Of a stretch of 64,000 nucleotides of DNA, positions 35,276 to 44,704 are shown one piece after another. Source of the DNA: Streptomyces sp. CB02261 (GTDB lineage Bacteria > Actinomycetota > Actinomycetes > Streptomycetales > Streptomycetaceae); NCBI RefSeq assembly GCF_001905665.1, contig NZ_LIVX01000002.1:445420-509419 (forward strand), given 5' to 3'. The notes under the pieces are model-generated. The model saw only the letters and a list, made by a program, of their open reading frames with translations, did no database searches and had not been told where the DNA came from. The first letter of the stretch is position 1. Each line of letters begins with the position of its first letter. Made by a program: the position numbers and the translations under genes.

Positions 35276-36359
35276 ACGGCCAGGGCTCAGCGCCCGGATG
35301 AAGCTCACGCTCAGCTACGCCGGGTTCCTCGCCGTCGCCGGCGCCCTCCTGCTCGCCGTGGTGTGGGGGTTCCTGCTGCGCTACGTCCCCGACAACTCCC
35401 AGGGCCTGCTCGGGGTCTCGCCCAACCGCTACCTCCTCGTGCGCACCTTCTTCCCCGCCGCGGCCGTGGCGATGGGCTTCCTGCTCGTGTTCGGCCTCCT
35501 CGGGGGCTGGGTCCTCGCCGGCCGGATGCTCGCGCCGCTCACCCGGATCACGGCCGCGGCGCGGACGGCCGGGAACGGGTCGCTGTCCCACCGGATCCGC
35601 ATGGAAGGCCGCCAGGACGAGTTCCGTGAACTCTCCGACGCCTTCGACTCCATGCTCGACCGGCTGGAGTCGCACGTCGCCGAGCAGCGGAGGTTCGCAG
35701 CGAACGCCTCCCACGAGCTGCGCACCCCGCTGGCCATCTCGCGGGCGCTGCTCGACGTCGCCCGCAGGGACCCCCCGCGGGACCCGGAGGAGCTCTTCGC
35801 GCGCCTGCAGACCGTCAACACGCGCGCGGTGGACCTCACCGAGGCCCTCCTGCTGCTCAGCCGCAGCGACCGCGGGACCTTCACCCACGAGAGCGTCGAC
35901 CTGTCCCTCGTCGCCGAGGAGGCCGCCGAGACCCTGCTGCCGCTCGCCGAGGAGCGCGGGATCACGCTCGACGTCACCGGCGGGGCGGCCCGGACCAGCG
36001 GCTCCGCGGAACTCCTGCTGCGGATGGTGACGAACCTCGTCCAGAACGCCGTCGTCCACAACCTCCCCGCCGGCGGCGCCGTGACGGTCCACACCGAGGC
36101 GCGGGGCGGCGCGAGCGTCGTACGGGTCGAGAACACCGGTCATCCGCTCCCGCCGGACCTGGTGCCGACCCTCATCGAACCCTTCCGGCGCGGCACGGAC
36201 CGGGTGCGCACCGACGAGCACGCGGGCGTCGGCCTCGGCCTGGCCATCGTGCACAGCGTCGTCCGCGCCCACGAGGGGACCCTCGGCCTCGCCGCCCGCC
36301 CGGCCGGCGGCCTCGTCGTCACGGTCCGGCTGCCGGGCACCCCGCAGGAGCCGTCCTAG
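35268..36359 (+). CDS. Sensor histidine kinase, partner of the upstream regulator
   Basis: 363 aa. Two membrane helices (about 15-38 and 62-88) flank a short extracytoplasmic loop of about 25 residues, so sensing is probably within or close to the membrane. A HAMP-like linker (RMLAPLTRITAAARTAGNG), H-box NASHELRTPLAISRALLDVA, N-box VTNLVQNAVVHN and G2 box GVGLGLAIVHSVV follow. The G1 box is reduced (VENTGHPLP). The ATG at 35268 is used; GTG 35262 is an alternative. Its TAG overlaps the stop codon of the convergent permease gene. Confidence 0.94.
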   Translation: MRRRPGLSARMKLTLSYAGFLAVAGALLLAVVWGFLLRYVPDNSQGLLGVSPNRYLLVRTFFPAAAVAMGFLLVFGLLGGWVLAGRMLAPLTRITAAARTAGNGSLSHRIRMEGRQDEFRELSDAFDSMLDRLESHVAEQRRFAANASHELRTPLAISRALLDVARRDPPRDPEELFARLQTVNTRAVDLTEALLLLSRSDRGTFTHESVDLSLVAEEAAETLLPLAEERGITLDVTGGAARTSGSAELLLRMVTNLVQNAVVHNLPAGGAVTVHTEARGGASVVRVENTGHPLPPDLVPTLIEPFRRGTDRVRTDEHAGVGLGLAIVHSVVRAHEGTLGLAARPAGGLVVTVRLPGTPQEPS

Positions 36360-37162
36360 CCGTCGGCCCGGCGGTACTTGCGGACGGAGAGCGTACGGAA
36401 GATGACGACGATCAGGACCGAGTAGATCAGCGACGCCCACACCGGGTACTGCATCGGCCAGGCGTCGGACGGAGAGACGCCCGGGTCGCCGAAGAGCTTG
36501 CGGCAGGCCTGCACGGTGGCGCTGAACGGGTTCCACTCGGCGATGGGCTGGAGCCAGCCGGGCAGGTTGCTGGAGTCCACGAACGCGTTCGAGATGAACG
36601 TGACCGGGAACAGCCAGATCAGACCGCCGGAGGTCGCCGCCTCCGGCGTGCGGACGGAGAGGCCGATCAGGGCGCCGATCCATGTGAAGGCGTAGCCCAG
36701 GAGCAGCAGCAGCCCGAAGCCCGCCAGGATCCTCCCGATGTTGGTCGGCTCGGCGTAGCCCGGGCGCCAGCCGATGATCAGCGCGACGATCGCGAGGACG
36801 AAGAGGGTCAGCGCGGTCTGGACGAGGTCCGCGATGGTGCGGCCGGTCAGCACCGCACCGCGCGCCATCGGCAGCGAGCGGAACCGGTCGATGAGGCCCT
36901 TGTGCATGTCGTCGGCGATGCCCGCGCCCGCACCGGCCGTGGCGAAGGTGACGGTCTGGGCGAAGATGCCGGCCATCAGGAAGTTCTTGTAGACGTCCGG
37001 GTCGGTGCTGTCGCCGATCTGCATCGAGCCGCCGAAGACGTACGTGAAGAGGACCACGAACATCACCGGCTGGACGAGCCCGAACAAGATCATCTCGGGG
37101 ATCCTGGTCATGCGGATCAGGTTCCTGCGGGCGATGACCAGGGAGTCGTTCATGCTGCTCAC
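36356..37162 (-). CDS. ABC-2 type permease, DrrB-like
   Basis: 268 aa with six hydrophobic segments. The N-terminal RRNLIRMTRIPEMILFGLVQPVMFVVLFTYVFGG and TFISNAFVDSSNLPGWLQPIAEWNP are typical of the daunorubicin-resistance DrrB group. It starts with GTG 37162 overlapping the stop of the ATPase gene (GTGA). With its ATPase it forms a drug or lipid exporter. The convergent histidine kinase stop shares 3 nt with this stop. Confidence 0.93.
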   Translation of the reverse strand: MSSMNDSLVIARRNLIRMTRIPEMILFGLVQPVMFVVLFTYVFGGSMQIGDSTDPDVYKNFLMAGIFAQTVTFATAGAGAGIADDMHKGLIDRFRSLPMARGAVLTGRTIADLVQTALTLFVLAIVALIIGWRPGYAEPTNIGRILAGFGLLLLLGYAFTWIGALIGLSVRTPEAATSGGLIWLFPVTFISNAFVDSSNLPGWLQPIAEWNPFSATVQACRKLFGDPGVSPSDAWPMQYPVWASLIYSVLIVVIFRTLSVRKYRRADG

Positions 37163-38190
37163 TTGGCCACGTCCTTCGTGTGAGTGCGGTCGCCGCCGCC
37201 CGGTCGCGCCGACTCGCCGTTCTCCTCGGCCTCCCGCTCGGCCGCGTGGCCCGTCAGGGAGATGAAGACGTCGTCGAGGGTGGGGCGGCGCAGCCCGATG
37301 TCGTCGATCTCGACGCCGACGGCGTCCAGGTCGCGGATGACCTCGGCGAGCAGCTTGGCGCCGCCGGTGACGGGGACGGTGAGCTTACGGGTGTGGTCCT
37401 CGACGGAGACCTCGCCGCGGCCGGTGCCCGCGAGACCGTAGCGGGCGAGGACGTCACGGGCGCCGGTGATCATGCCCGGTTCGTGGACGACGACCTCGAC
37501 CCGCTCCCCGCCCGTCTGGGCCTTGAGCTGGTCGGAGGTGCCGCGCGCGATGACCCGTCCCTGGTCGACGACGCAGATGTCGTGGGCGAGGTGGTCGGCC
37601 TCCTCCAGGTACTGGGTGGTGAGGAGCAGGGTCGTACCGCCCGCGACCAGTTCCTTGATGACCTCCCACAGGGCCTGCCGGTTGCGGGGGTCGAGGCCGG
37701 TGGTCGGCTCGTCCATGAACATGACCGGCGGGGAGACGACCAGGGCGGCCGCGAGGTCGAGGCGGCGGCGCATGCCGCCGGAGTACGTCTTCGCGGTGCG
37801 GTCGGCGGCGTCGGCGAGGCCGAAACGCTCCAGGAGCTCGCCGGCCCGCTCCTTCGCGGCCTTCGCCTTCAGCTGGTAGAGCTGCCCGACCATCTGGAGG
37901 TTCTCGCGGCCGGTGAGGTACTCGTCGACGGCCGCGAACTGGCCGGAGAGACCGATGCGGCGGCGCACCTCGGTGGGGTGCCCGAGGACGTCGATGCCGG
38001 CGACGACGGCCCTCCCGCTGTCCGGCTGGAGAAGAGTGGTCAGCACGCGGACGGCGGTCGTCTTCCCCGCGCCGTTGGGGCCGAGCAGACCCAGGACGGT
38101 GCCCTCGGGCACGTCGAGGTCCACGCCGTCCAGAGCTCGTACGTCGCCGAAGGTCTTCACCAGACCCTCGGCATGGATCGCGCCTGGCAT
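37159..38190 (-). CDS. ABC transporter ATPase, DrrA-like
   Basis: 343 aa. Walker A GPNGAGKTT, Q-loop near GLSGQFAAVDEYLTGRENL (the GQ-A-VDE-LTG motif marks the DrrA family), signature TYSGGMRRRLDLA, Walker B VMFMDEPTTGLD, switch His region LLLTTQYLEEADHLA. The C-terminal part (about 230-343) holds the DrrA regulatory domain with RRPTLDDVFISLTG. ATG 38190 has GGGAG 7 nt upstream. It is coupled to the permease gene. Confidence 0.95.
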   Translation of the reverse strand: MPGAIHAEGLVKTFGDVRALDGVDLDVPEGTVLGLLGPNGAGKTTAVRVLTTLLQPDSGRAVVAGIDVLGHPTEVRRRIGLSGQFAAVDEYLTGRENLQMVGQLYQLKAKAAKERAGELLERFGLADAADRTAKTYSGGMRRRLDLAAALVVSPPVMFMDEPTTGLDPRNRQALWEVIKELVAGGTTLLLTTQYLEEADHLAHDICVVDQGRVIARGTSDQLKAQTGGERVEVVVHEPGMITGARDVLARYGLAGTGRGEVSVEDHTRKLTVPVTGGAKLLAEVIRDLDAVGVEIDDIGLRRPTLDDVFISLTGHAAEREAEENGESARPGGGDRTHTKDVAK

Positions 38191-38346
38191 GTGGGTTCTC
38201 CCGGGGAGAGGAGGCGTTTCCCACCGATCGTAGGAGCAGCGGGCGCGGCCTGCCCACCGATTTTGTGACCTGCGCCACATGATCTTGCTCGGGGCCGGGA
38301 CGCCGGCAGCGCCCCCTCGGGCCGGCGCCGTGTCAGCCCCGCCGTG

Positions 38347-39576
38347 TCAGCCCAGCACCGTGTACCCGGCGTCCCTCAGCGCGTCCTCGACCTCACGGCA
38401 GTGCTCCGGGCCCTTCGTCTCCAGGTGCAGTTCGACCTCCGCCTCGGTCAGGCCGAGCCGCGGGTCGGTCCGGACGTGGCCGATGTCCAGGACGTTGGCG
38501 TCGGCCACCGTGAGGACCGCGAGCAGGGTCGCCAGGACACCCGGCCGGTCCGTCACCCGCAGCCGCAGGCTCAGATAGCGGCCCCCCGCCGCCATGCCGT
38601 GCCGCAGGATGCGCTGGAGCAGCAGCGGGTCGACGTTCCCGCCGGACAGCACCGCCACGACCGGCCCCTCGAACGCCTTCGGGTCACTGAGCAGGGCCGC
38701 CACCGGGCTGGCGCCCGCAGGTTCGACGACCATCTTCGCCCGCTCCAGGCAGAGCAGCAGCGCCGAGGACAGCGCGTCCTCGGAGACCGTGACGACATCG
38801 TCGACGTACTCCTGGACCAGCGCGAACGTCACGTCGCCCGGCCGCCCCACCTTGATCCCGTCCGCCATCGTCACCGGCGAGTCGACCACCACGGGATGCC
38901 CCGCCGCCAGCGACGGCGGAAAGGCGGCCGCACCCTCCGCCTGCACTCCGATCACCTTCACGTCCCGGCGCACCGACTTCACCGCGAGGCCGATGCCGGC
39001 CGCGAGGCCGCCCCCGCCGACCCCCACAAGGATCGTCCGTACCTCCGGGCACTGCTCCAGGATCTCCAGGCCCACCGTGCCCTGCCCCACGATGATGTCG
39101 GGGTGGTCGAAGGGGTGGATGAAGACGGCACCGGTCTCCCGCGCGTACCGCTCCGCCGCCGCGAGCGTCTCGTCCACGACATGGCCGTGCATCCGGACGT
39201 CGGCGCCGTACTCCCGGGTCGCCGCGACCTTCGGCAGCGGGGCGCCGACCGGCATGAACACGGTGGCGTGGACCCCGAGCAGCCGCGAGGCGAGCGCGAC
39301 ACCCTGCGCGTGGTTCCCCGCCGAGGCCGCGACGACCCCGGCCGCCCGCTCCTCGGGCCGCAGCCCGGCGATCCGCACGTACGCGCCACGCAGTTTGAAG
39401 GAACCGGTCCGCTGGAGGTTCTCGCACTTGAACTGGACCGGCGCCCCCACCAGCGACGACAGATGACGACTGCCCTCCATCGCCGTCATCCGGGCCACCC
39501 CGGACAGCATCTTCTGCGCCCCCCGCACGTCGTCGAGCATCAGCCGGTGCAAGGGGTCTGGCGTACGGAAGCTCAT
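38347..39576 (-). CDS. ilvA: Threonine ammonia-lyase with C-terminal ACT-like domain
   Basis: 409 aa. PLP enzyme converting threonine to 2-oxobutyrate, for isoleucine synthesis or threonine breakdown. PLP Lys lies in RTGSFKLRGAY; other blocks are SAGNHAQGVA and GVGGGGLAAGI. Residues 335-409 form one ACT-like domain (SLRLRVTDRPGVLATLLAVL), the short type closer to catabolic/TdcB-like or actinobacterial IlvA enzymes than to the E. coli biosynthetic enzyme with two ACT repeats. It is divergent from a MarR regulator. Confidence 0.93.
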   Translation of the reverse strand: MSFRTPDPLHRLMLDDVRGAQKMLSGVARMTAMEGSRHLSSLVGAPVQFKCENLQRTGSFKLRGAYVRIAGLRPEERAAGVVAASAGNHAQGVALASRLLGVHATVFMPVGAPLPKVAATREYGADVRMHGHVVDETLAAAERYARETGAVFIHPFDHPDIIVGQGTVGLEILEQCPEVRTILVGVGGGGLAAGIGLAVKSVRRDVKVIGVQAEGAAAFPPSLAAGHPVVVDSPVTMADGIKVGRPGDVTFALVQEYVDDVVTVSEDALSSALLLCLERAKMVVEPAGASPVAALLSDPKAFEGPVVAVLSGGNVDPLLLQRILRHGMAAGGRYLSLRLRVTDRPGVLATLLAVLTVADANVLDIGHVRTDPRLGLTEAEVELHLETKGPEHCREVEDALRDAGYTVLG

Positions 39577-39724
39577 GACAGCAAGTCTCCCAGCTCACGG
39601 CCCTGGTGGCCGCCCGGCGGGCAGGGGCGCGACAGGTTTGCGCAGCCCCGGTACGGACCTCCCCGGGGCCGCGTACTCTGTCCCCCACCGACCGACCACC
39701 CCCGCACGAGAGAGACCCACAGCC

Positions 39725-40276
39725 ATGCCCACATCTCAGGACATGACGACTGAGCTCGACCCCGGTCTCCTCGATGCCCTCCAGCACCAGGTGGCCGTCT
39801 TCGCCCGCCGGGCCGAGCAGACCCGCCTCGGCGGGACGGGCCAGCTGCGCAACTCGATGGACCGGGCCGCGTACCTTCTCCTCAACCGGCTCGACCAGGA
39901 AGGCCCGATGGGCGTCAAGGCGCTCGCCGCGGGCATGGGCATCGACTCGTCGACCGTCACCCGCCAGGTCGCCCCGCTCGTCGACACCGGCCTCGTGAAG
40001 CGCACCTCCCACCCGGAGGATGGACGGGCCGTCGTCCTCCAGCTCTCGCCGCGCGGCCTGGCCCGCCTGGAGGAGGTCCGCTCCTCGCGCCGCCAGCTGA
40101 TGGTGGAGGTCACGGAGGGCTGGACCCCCGCCGAGCGGGAGTCCTTCTGCACCCTGCTCACCCGCTTCAACACCGCACTGTCCGCACGGCAGTCGGCCCA
40201 CGCGGGCCATCCGGGCGCCGAGTCCGCGACCGCCTCCGCGGCCGAGGGGCCGAGCGAGTCCGCACCGACCTCTTGA
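39725..40276 (+). CDS. MarR-family transcriptional regulator
   Basis: 183 aa. Winged helix-turn-helix: YLLLNRLDQEGPMGVKALAAGMGIDSSTVTRQVAPLVDTGLV, then the wing KRTSHPEDGRAVVLQLSPRG. The start at 39725 gives MPTSQDMTTEL; ATG 39743 is an alternative. It lies 148 nt from the divergent threonine ammonia-lyase gene, so that gene is a natural candidate target, although MarR proteins of this type also control drug efflux. Confidence 0.9.
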   Translation: MPTSQDMTTELDPGLLDALQHQVAVFARRAEQTRLGGTGQLRNSMDRAAYLLLNRLDQEGPMGVKALAAGMGIDSSTVTRQVAPLVDTGLVKRTSHPEDGRAVVLQLSPRGLARLEEVRSSRRQLMVEVTEGWTPAERESFCTLLTRFNTALSARQSAHAGHPGAESATASAAEGPSESAPTS

Positions 40277-40307
40277 CCCCGCACCCGCGCTGTCCTCAGA
40301 TGAGGAC

Positions 40308-40820
40308 GTGCGAGAGCATCGAAGCGGCTCCGGCGCCGAACGCGCGCCCCGCGCCCGGGAGTTCGACGCGTTCGTGGCCGGGGCCGCCGGCCGGCTGCTG
40401 CACGCCGCGACCCTGCTGACCGCCGAGACCCGCACCCGCAACCCGCACGCCCAGGCCCTGCTGACCGCCGCCCTCGCGCACACCTACGCGGTGTGGGACC
40501 GGCTGCGTGACGAGGACCCGTACGAGTTCACCCGCCGCGACCTCGCCGCCCGCTTCGCCCGCACCGCCTGGCGCCACCGCGGCGGCCGGGGCGGGGTGCT
40601 CGGCGCCCTCCACCCGCAGGAACGGCTCGTCGTCGTCCTCCGGCTGTACGAGGGGATCGCCGAGGAGCAGGTGGCGGCACTGCTCGGCCTGCCCGAGGCA
40701 CGGGTCCGCGCGGTCTGCGCCCGCTGCGTGGCCGCGCTGAGGGCGGCGGGCCGGGGCGACGGCGGGCAGGGATCCGCGGGCGTGCGCGCGGGCGGCGCGC
40801 CTCGGGGGCCGGCCGCGTGA
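40308..40820 (+). CDS. Sigma-70 family-like protein, small
   Basis: 170 aa from GTG 40308. Residues 15-85 resemble the region 2 of actinobacterial SigE-like ECF factors but are degenerate: the acidic DLVQ-type core is replaced by TRNPHAQALLTAALAHTYAVW. Residues 100-145 fit region 4 (LHPQERLVVVLRLYEGIAEEQVAALLGLPEARVRAVCARCVAAL). The protein may be a real sigma factor or a regulator derived from one. It overlaps the next gene in GTGA, so both are made together. The ribosome binding site is poorly spaced. Confidence 0.7.
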   Translation: MREHRSGSGAERAPRAREFDAFVAGAAGRLLHAATLLTAETRTRNPHAQALLTAALAHTYAVWDRLRDEDPYEFTRRDLAARFARTAWRHRGGRGGVLGALHPQERLVVVLRLYEGIAEEQVAALLGLPEARVRAVCARCVAALRAAGRGDGGQGSAGVRAGGAPRGPAA

Positions 40821-41068
40821 GCCGCCGCGAGGACAAGGAGGCGGCGGTCCGCCGGCTGCTCGACACCCCGCATCCGCCGGTCCCCGGCGATCTCGCGCGG
40901 CGGGCGGCGGAGCGCGGGGCCCGGCGGGCGCACCGGGCCCGGAGGATACGCCGGGCGCTCTGGTTCCTGGGCGCGGTCGCCGTGCTCGCGTTCACGGCGT
41001 GGGCGTCGGTGGCCCGGCCGTGGGAGGTCCCGCCCGCGGAGACGACACCACCGCTCGAAGGGTGGTGA
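40817..41068 (+). CDS. Small single-helix membrane protein coupled to the sigma-like gene
   Basis: 83 aa from GTG 40817. Very Arg-rich cytoplasmic part (DLARRAAERGARRAHRARRIRR) followed by one helix (ALWFLGAVAVLAFTAWASV) and a short outer tail. The position directly after a sigma-like gene suggests an anti-sigma role, but there is no zinc motif and the cytoplasmic part is only about 45 residues. Function unknown. Confidence 0.7.
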   Translation: MSRREDKEAAVRRLLDTPHPPVPGDLARRAAERGARRAHRARRIRRALWFLGAVAVLAFTAWASVARPWEVPPAETTPPLEGW

Positions 41069-41112
41069 GGACGGGCCTAGCCTGAAGGGAGGGGGTCCGT
41101 CTGGAGGTCGCC

Positions 41113-41304
41113 ATGGCCAGGAAAGCATCCGACTGCCGGGACACCCCGAGTGTCTCCGGCTGCTCGCTGTACATCTCGGGCGAGGAGGAGGAGGTCCTCC
41201 GCGCGGCCGTCGAGCACGCGGTGTCCGTACACGAGCACACGGATACGCCCGAGTTCCGCGAGGAGGTCCGGGGGTCCCTGAAGGACCCGCTGCCCGGGAC
41301 CTGA
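41113..41304 (+). CDS. DUF1059 family protein
   Basis: 63 aa. MARKASDCRDTPSVSGCSLYI and AAVEHAVSVHEHTDTPEFREEV match DUF1059, with two Cys (8 and 17) and conserved His residues that could bind a metal. GGAGG lies 5 nt before the ATG. It is probably a stand-alone gene; function unknown. Confidence 0.88.
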   Translation: MARKASDCRDTPSVSGCSLYISGEEEEVLRAAVEHAVSVHEHTDTPEFREEVRGSLKDPLPGT

Positions 41305-41328
41305 ACGCGCTCGGGAACTGCACGGCCA

Positions 41329-41363
41329 AGGGCCCGGCCCCGCGGGTGCGGGTGCCGGGCCCT
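41329..41363. terminator. Terminator between the DUF1059 gene and metB
   Basis: AGGGCCCGGC at 41329-41338 and its exact complement at 41354-41363 form a 10-bp stem between convergent genes. Confidence 0.55.
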
Positions 41364-41385
41364 CCGCCGGTATCGGACGTACCGG

Positions 41386-42540
41386 TCAGCCCAGCGCCAG
41401 GCGCAGGTCGGCGAGCAGGTCGTCGACGTTCTCGATGCCCACCGAGAGACGGACGAGGTCGGCGGGGACCTCCAGGGCGGAGCCCGCGACGCTCGCATGG
41501 GTCATCCGGCCCGGGTGCTCGATGAGGGACTCGACTCCGCCGAGCGACTCACCGAGGGTGAAGAGCTGCGCGCGGTTGCAGACCTCGACGGCCGCCTCCT
41601 CGCCGCCCTGCACGCGGAAGGAGATCATGCCGCCGAAGGACCGCATCTGCTTGGCGGCGACCTCGTGCCCCGGGTGCTCCGGGAGACCCGGGTAGAGGAC
41701 CTGGGTGACCTTCGGGTGCTGGGTCAGCATCTCGACGATCTTCTCGGCGTTCTCGCTGTGCCGGTCCATGCGGACCGCGAGGGTCTTGATGCCGCGCAGC
41801 ACGATCCACGAGTCGAAGGGGCCGGCGACCGCGCCCATCGCGTTCTGGTGGTACGCGAGCTCCTCGCCGAGCGCCTCGTCGGCCGTCACCAGCGCGCCGC
41901 CGACGACGTCCGAGTGCCCGCCCATGTACTTGGTGAGCGAGTGCACGACGACGTCCGCGCCGAGCGCGAGCGGCTGCTGGAGGTACGGGGAGGCGAAGGT
42001 GTTGTCGACGACGAGCTTCACGCCGGCCTGACGGGCCACGCCCGCGACGGCCTCGATGTCGGTGATGCCGAGGAGCGGGTTCGACGGGGTCTCGACCCAG
42101 ATCAGCTTCGTACGGTCGTTGACGGCGTCCCGCACCGCGTCGACGTCGGAGGTGTTCGCCACCGAGAAGTCCACGCCCCAGCGCTCCACGACCTTGGCGA
42201 AGAGCCGGAAGGTGCCGCCGTAGGCGTCGTTCGGGATGACCACGTGGTCGCCGGGCGCGAGGAGCGCGCGCAGCAGGCAGTCCTCGGCGGCCAGACCGGA
42301 GGCGAAGGCGAGCCCGCGCCGGCCGCCCTCCAGGGCCGCCAGGTTCTCCTCCAGGGCGGTACGGGTGGGGTTGGCGCTGCGGCTGTACTCGTAACCGCCG
42401 CGCAGCCCGCCCACGCCGTCCTGCTTGTAGGTGGACACCTGGTAGATGGGCGGGACGACCGCGCCGGTCAGCGGGTCGGCCGTGTTGCCCGCGTGGATCG
42501 CGCGGGTCTCGAAGCTCTGATGAGAGTGCTGGTCGCTCAT
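41386..42540 (-). CDS. metB: Cystathionine gamma-synthase
   Basis: 384 aa, Cys/Met-metabolism PLP family. FETRAIHAGN, VPPIYQVSTYKQDGVGG, YEYSRSANPTRTALE (Arg/Tyr that hold PLP phosphate) and the PLP Lys in HSLTKYMGGHSDVVGG are present. It joins O-acetyl- or O-succinylhomoserine with cysteine; a gamma-lyase activity cannot be excluded from sequence. ATG 42540 is used; TTG/ATG two codons upstream are alternatives. No riboswitch is visible in the short upstream region. Confidence 0.88.
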   Translation of the reverse strand: MSDQHSHQSFETRAIHAGNTADPLTGAVVPPIYQVSTYKQDGVGGLRGGYEYSRSANPTRTALEENLAALEGGRRGLAFASGLAAEDCLLRALLAPGDHVVIPNDAYGGTFRLFAKVVERWGVDFSVANTSDVDAVRDAVNDRTKLIWVETPSNPLLGITDIEAVAGVARQAGVKLVVDNTFASPYLQQPLALGADVVVHSLTKYMGGHSDVVGGALVTADEALGEELAYHQNAMGAVAGPFDSWIVLRGIKTLAVRMDRHSENAEKIVEMLTQHPKVTQVLYPGLPEHPGHEVAAKQMRSFGGMISFRVQGGEEAAVEVCNRAQLFTLGESLGGVESLIEHPGRMTHASVAGSALEVPADLVRLSVGIENVDDLLADLRLALG

Positions 42541-42600
42541 GGTCAAGGAGCGTAGTCCCGCGGGCCCCCCGGCGCCGCGATCGTCTCACGCGGCGTCCTG

Positions 42601-42612
42601 GACAATGGACAC
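42601..42612 (+). promoter_or_regulatory. Leaderless-type -10 box for the gene at 42613
   Basis: GACAAT at 42601-42606 ends 6 nt before the ATG; no ribosome binding site is present. Confidence 0.4.
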
Positions 42613-43722
42613 ATGGAGATTCTCTGGTTCCTGATCGCGCTGGGGCTGCTGTTCGGCGTCCTCGGTCCCTACCTGCTGCGCCGCCGTGGTGGAGGCGGGA
42701 TCCGGCTGGCCGTGCCGGGCTCGCCGGACGCCGCGGATCCGGAGGCGTACGGGTTCGTGCGGCAGGAGGACCAGGACGTGCGGCTGCCGGGTGCGGACGA
42801 CGAGCTGCTGCACGTGCTCGACGTCGTGCAGGCCACCCAGGACTGGGGGGCGGCCTCGCGGCTGCTCGCCGCCACCGCCAAGGACGGCGAGGTGCGCTGG
42901 CAGCGCGTCCAGGCCTTCGCGGGGGCCGCGTCCCTGGAGCTGCAGGAGCGGCCGGGCGTGGGCGGGGCGTGGCTGCGGGCCTGGCGGGCGGAGGCCCCGA
43001 AGGACGCGGGCGGCGCGGCCGTGCACGCGGAGTTCCTGGTGCAGCAGGCGTGGCGCTCGTCGGCGGCCGGGACCGACGACTTCCGGATCATCCTGGAGGA
43101 GGCGCGGAAGGTCACCGAGGAGGCGGCGCTGCTCGCTCCGGGCGACCCCGTCCCGTACATCACGCAGCTGGCCGTGGCGCGCGGTCTCGGGTACGGCCAC
43201 GAGCAGTTCGACCAGGTGTGGGCGCAGGTCATCGACCGGGCGCCGCAGCACATGGGGGCGCATCTGGCGGCCCTGCACTACTGGTGCGAGAAGTGGCACG
43301 GTTCGCGGGAGGAGGCCGACCACTTCGCGACCACGGCCGCTGCGCGCGCGCCGCGGGGCTCGCTGCTCGCGGCGCTGCCGCTGTTCGCGGTGTACGAGCA
43401 CGTGCCAGACGTGGTGCTGGTGCAGGACTTCTTCCGCACGGCCGTGGTGGCGAAGGCGATGGACGGCGCGCTGTACGCGGTCCACTCGGCGCGCCCCGAC
43501 GATCCGATGCTGGCGCACGTCCGGCATCTGCTCGTCTGGTTCCTGGTGCGGGCGGAGCGCTGGGCGGAGGCCATGCACCAGCTGGTGAAGGTCGACGGGC
43601 ACGTGGGCGCGGTGCCGTGGACGTTCAGCGGGGACCCGGCGGCGGAGTTCACGGTCTTCCGGAACCTGGCGGTGGCGGGGTACGAGGCGAACGGCGGCAG
43701 TCCGGCGACGCTGCCGCGCTGA
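42613..43722 (+). CDS. Conserved hypothetical protein with N-terminal membrane anchor
   Basis: 369 aa. One helix at the start ([20 protein letters not shown]) followed by RRRGGGG and a long soluble helical part. Pairs of helices with aromatic residues ([47 protein letters not shown]) resemble tetratricopeptide-like repeats. The N-in anchor with an Arg-rich flank points to a cytoplasmic domain. I know no function. Transcription may be leaderless. Confidence 0.8.
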   Translation: MEILWFLIALGLLFGVLGPYLLRRRGGGGIRLAVPGSPDAADPEAYGFVRQEDQDVRLPGADDELLHVLDVVQATQDWGAASRLLAATAKDGEVRWQRVQAFAGAASLELQERPGVGGAWLRAWRAEAPKDAGGAAVHAEFLVQQAWRSSAAGTDDFRIILEEARKVTEEAALLAPGDPVPYITQLAVARGLGYGHEQFDQVWAQVIDRAPQHMGAHLAALHYWCEKWHGSREEADHFATTAAARAPRGSLLAALPLFAVYEHVPDVVLVQDFFRTAVVAKAMDGALYAVHSARPDDPMLAHVRHLLVWFLVRAERWAEAMHQLVKVDGHVGAVPWTFSGDPAAEFTVFRNLAVAGYEANGGSPATLPR

Positions 43723-43924
43723 CGGCGGGGCGCGGCCCTGGGCCGAGGGCCTTCACGGGCGCCGGTGCCGGCCTGGACCGAGCGGGGCGGGCGGCTCCAA
43801 CAGCCGACGGCTCACCGGGGCACGCGGCGCAGCGGACCGGGTCGCCGACGGGAAGGAGGCGGGGGGAAGGTTTCCCTCCGTCTCCTTGTTGTGCCCACTG
43901 CCGACCGTCGAGGAGAGATGCAGC

Positions 43925-44587
43925 ATGTTCCTGTCCCGCACCCCCGTCCTCCCCACCCCCGAGCAGGCTCTGCCCGGCCGTGCCGAGCCCGAGTTCGTCG
44001 TGCCCGAGCGCCACACCGTGCTCGGCAACCCGCTCCTCGGCCCGTACCCGGAGGGCCTGGAGGTCGCCGACTTCGCCCTGGGCTGTTTCTGGGGCGCGGA
44101 GCGCAAGTTCTGGCAGGTCGACGGCGTCTGGACGACCCTCGCCGGCTACCAGGGCGGCCACACGCGGAACCCGGCGTACGAGGAGGTCTGCTCGGGTCTG
44201 ACCGGCCACACCGAGGCCGTCCGGGTCGTCTTCGACCCGTCGAAGGTGTCGTACGAGAGCCTCCTGAAGCTGTTCTGGGAGTCGCACGACCCGACCCAGG
44301 GCTTCCGCCAGGGCAATGACGTGGGCACTCAGTACCGCTCGGCGATCCACACCCACTCCCCCGCCCAGGCGGCCGCGGCCGAGGCGTCCCGCGCGGCGTA
44401 CCAGAAGGTCCTGACCGGCTCGGGCTACGGCACGATCACCACCGAGCTGCTCCCCGCCGACGAGAGCCGTCCGTTCTATCCGGCGGAGCCGTACCACCAG
44501 CAGTACCTGGACAAGAACCCGGCGGGCTACTGCGGCATCGGCGGCACGGGCGTCTCGTGCCCGATCGGCGTGGCCAAGGCCGAGTAG
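43925..44587 (+). CDS. msrA: Peptide methionine (S)-S-oxide reductase MsrA
   Basis: 220 aa. Catalytic Cys in [62 protein letters not shown] are family blocks; resolving cysteines lie in the C-terminal [14 protein letters not shown]. It reduces methionine-S-sulfoxide in proteins, using thioredoxin. ATG 43925 gives [10 protein letters not shown] with GAGGAGA upstream. A terminator follows at 44642-44686. Confidence 0.96.
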   Translation: MFLSRTPVLPTPEQALPGRAEPEFVVPERHTVLGNPLLGPYPEGLEVADFALGCFWGAERKFWQVDGVWTTLAGYQGGHTRNPAYEEVCSGLTGHTEAVRVVFDPSKVSYESLLKLFWESHDPTQGFRQGNDVGTQYRSAIHTHSPAQAAAAEASRAAYQKVLTGSGYGTITTELLPADESRPFYPAEPYHQQYLDKNPAGYCGIGGTGVSCPIGVAKAE

Positions 44588-44641
44588 GCCCCTGGCGCAA
44601 CGGCAGCACGGCCCGGCGGCGCACGGCCGGGCCGAGGGTGA

Positions 44642-44686
44642 GGGGCCCGTCCCCGGGCGGAAAACCGATCGCCCGGGACGGGCCCC
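44642..44686 (+). terminator. Terminator of msrA
   Basis: A 17-bp stem with one bulged C (44642-44659 with 44670-44686) lies between msrA and the ABC-F leader. The downstream arm ends 5 nt before the -10 box at 44692. Confidence 0.7.
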
Positions 44687-44691
44687 GTCCT

Positions 44692-44704
44692 TACACTCGA
44701 CGGC
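44692..44704 (+). promoter_or_regulatory. -10 box for the ABC-F leader transcript
   Basis: TACACT at 44692-44697 fits TAnnnT and ends 7 nt before the ATG of the upstream ORF at 44705. The upstream ORF would then sit at the very 5' end of the mRNA and be translated without a leader. No -35 box is recognised. Confidence 0.5.
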
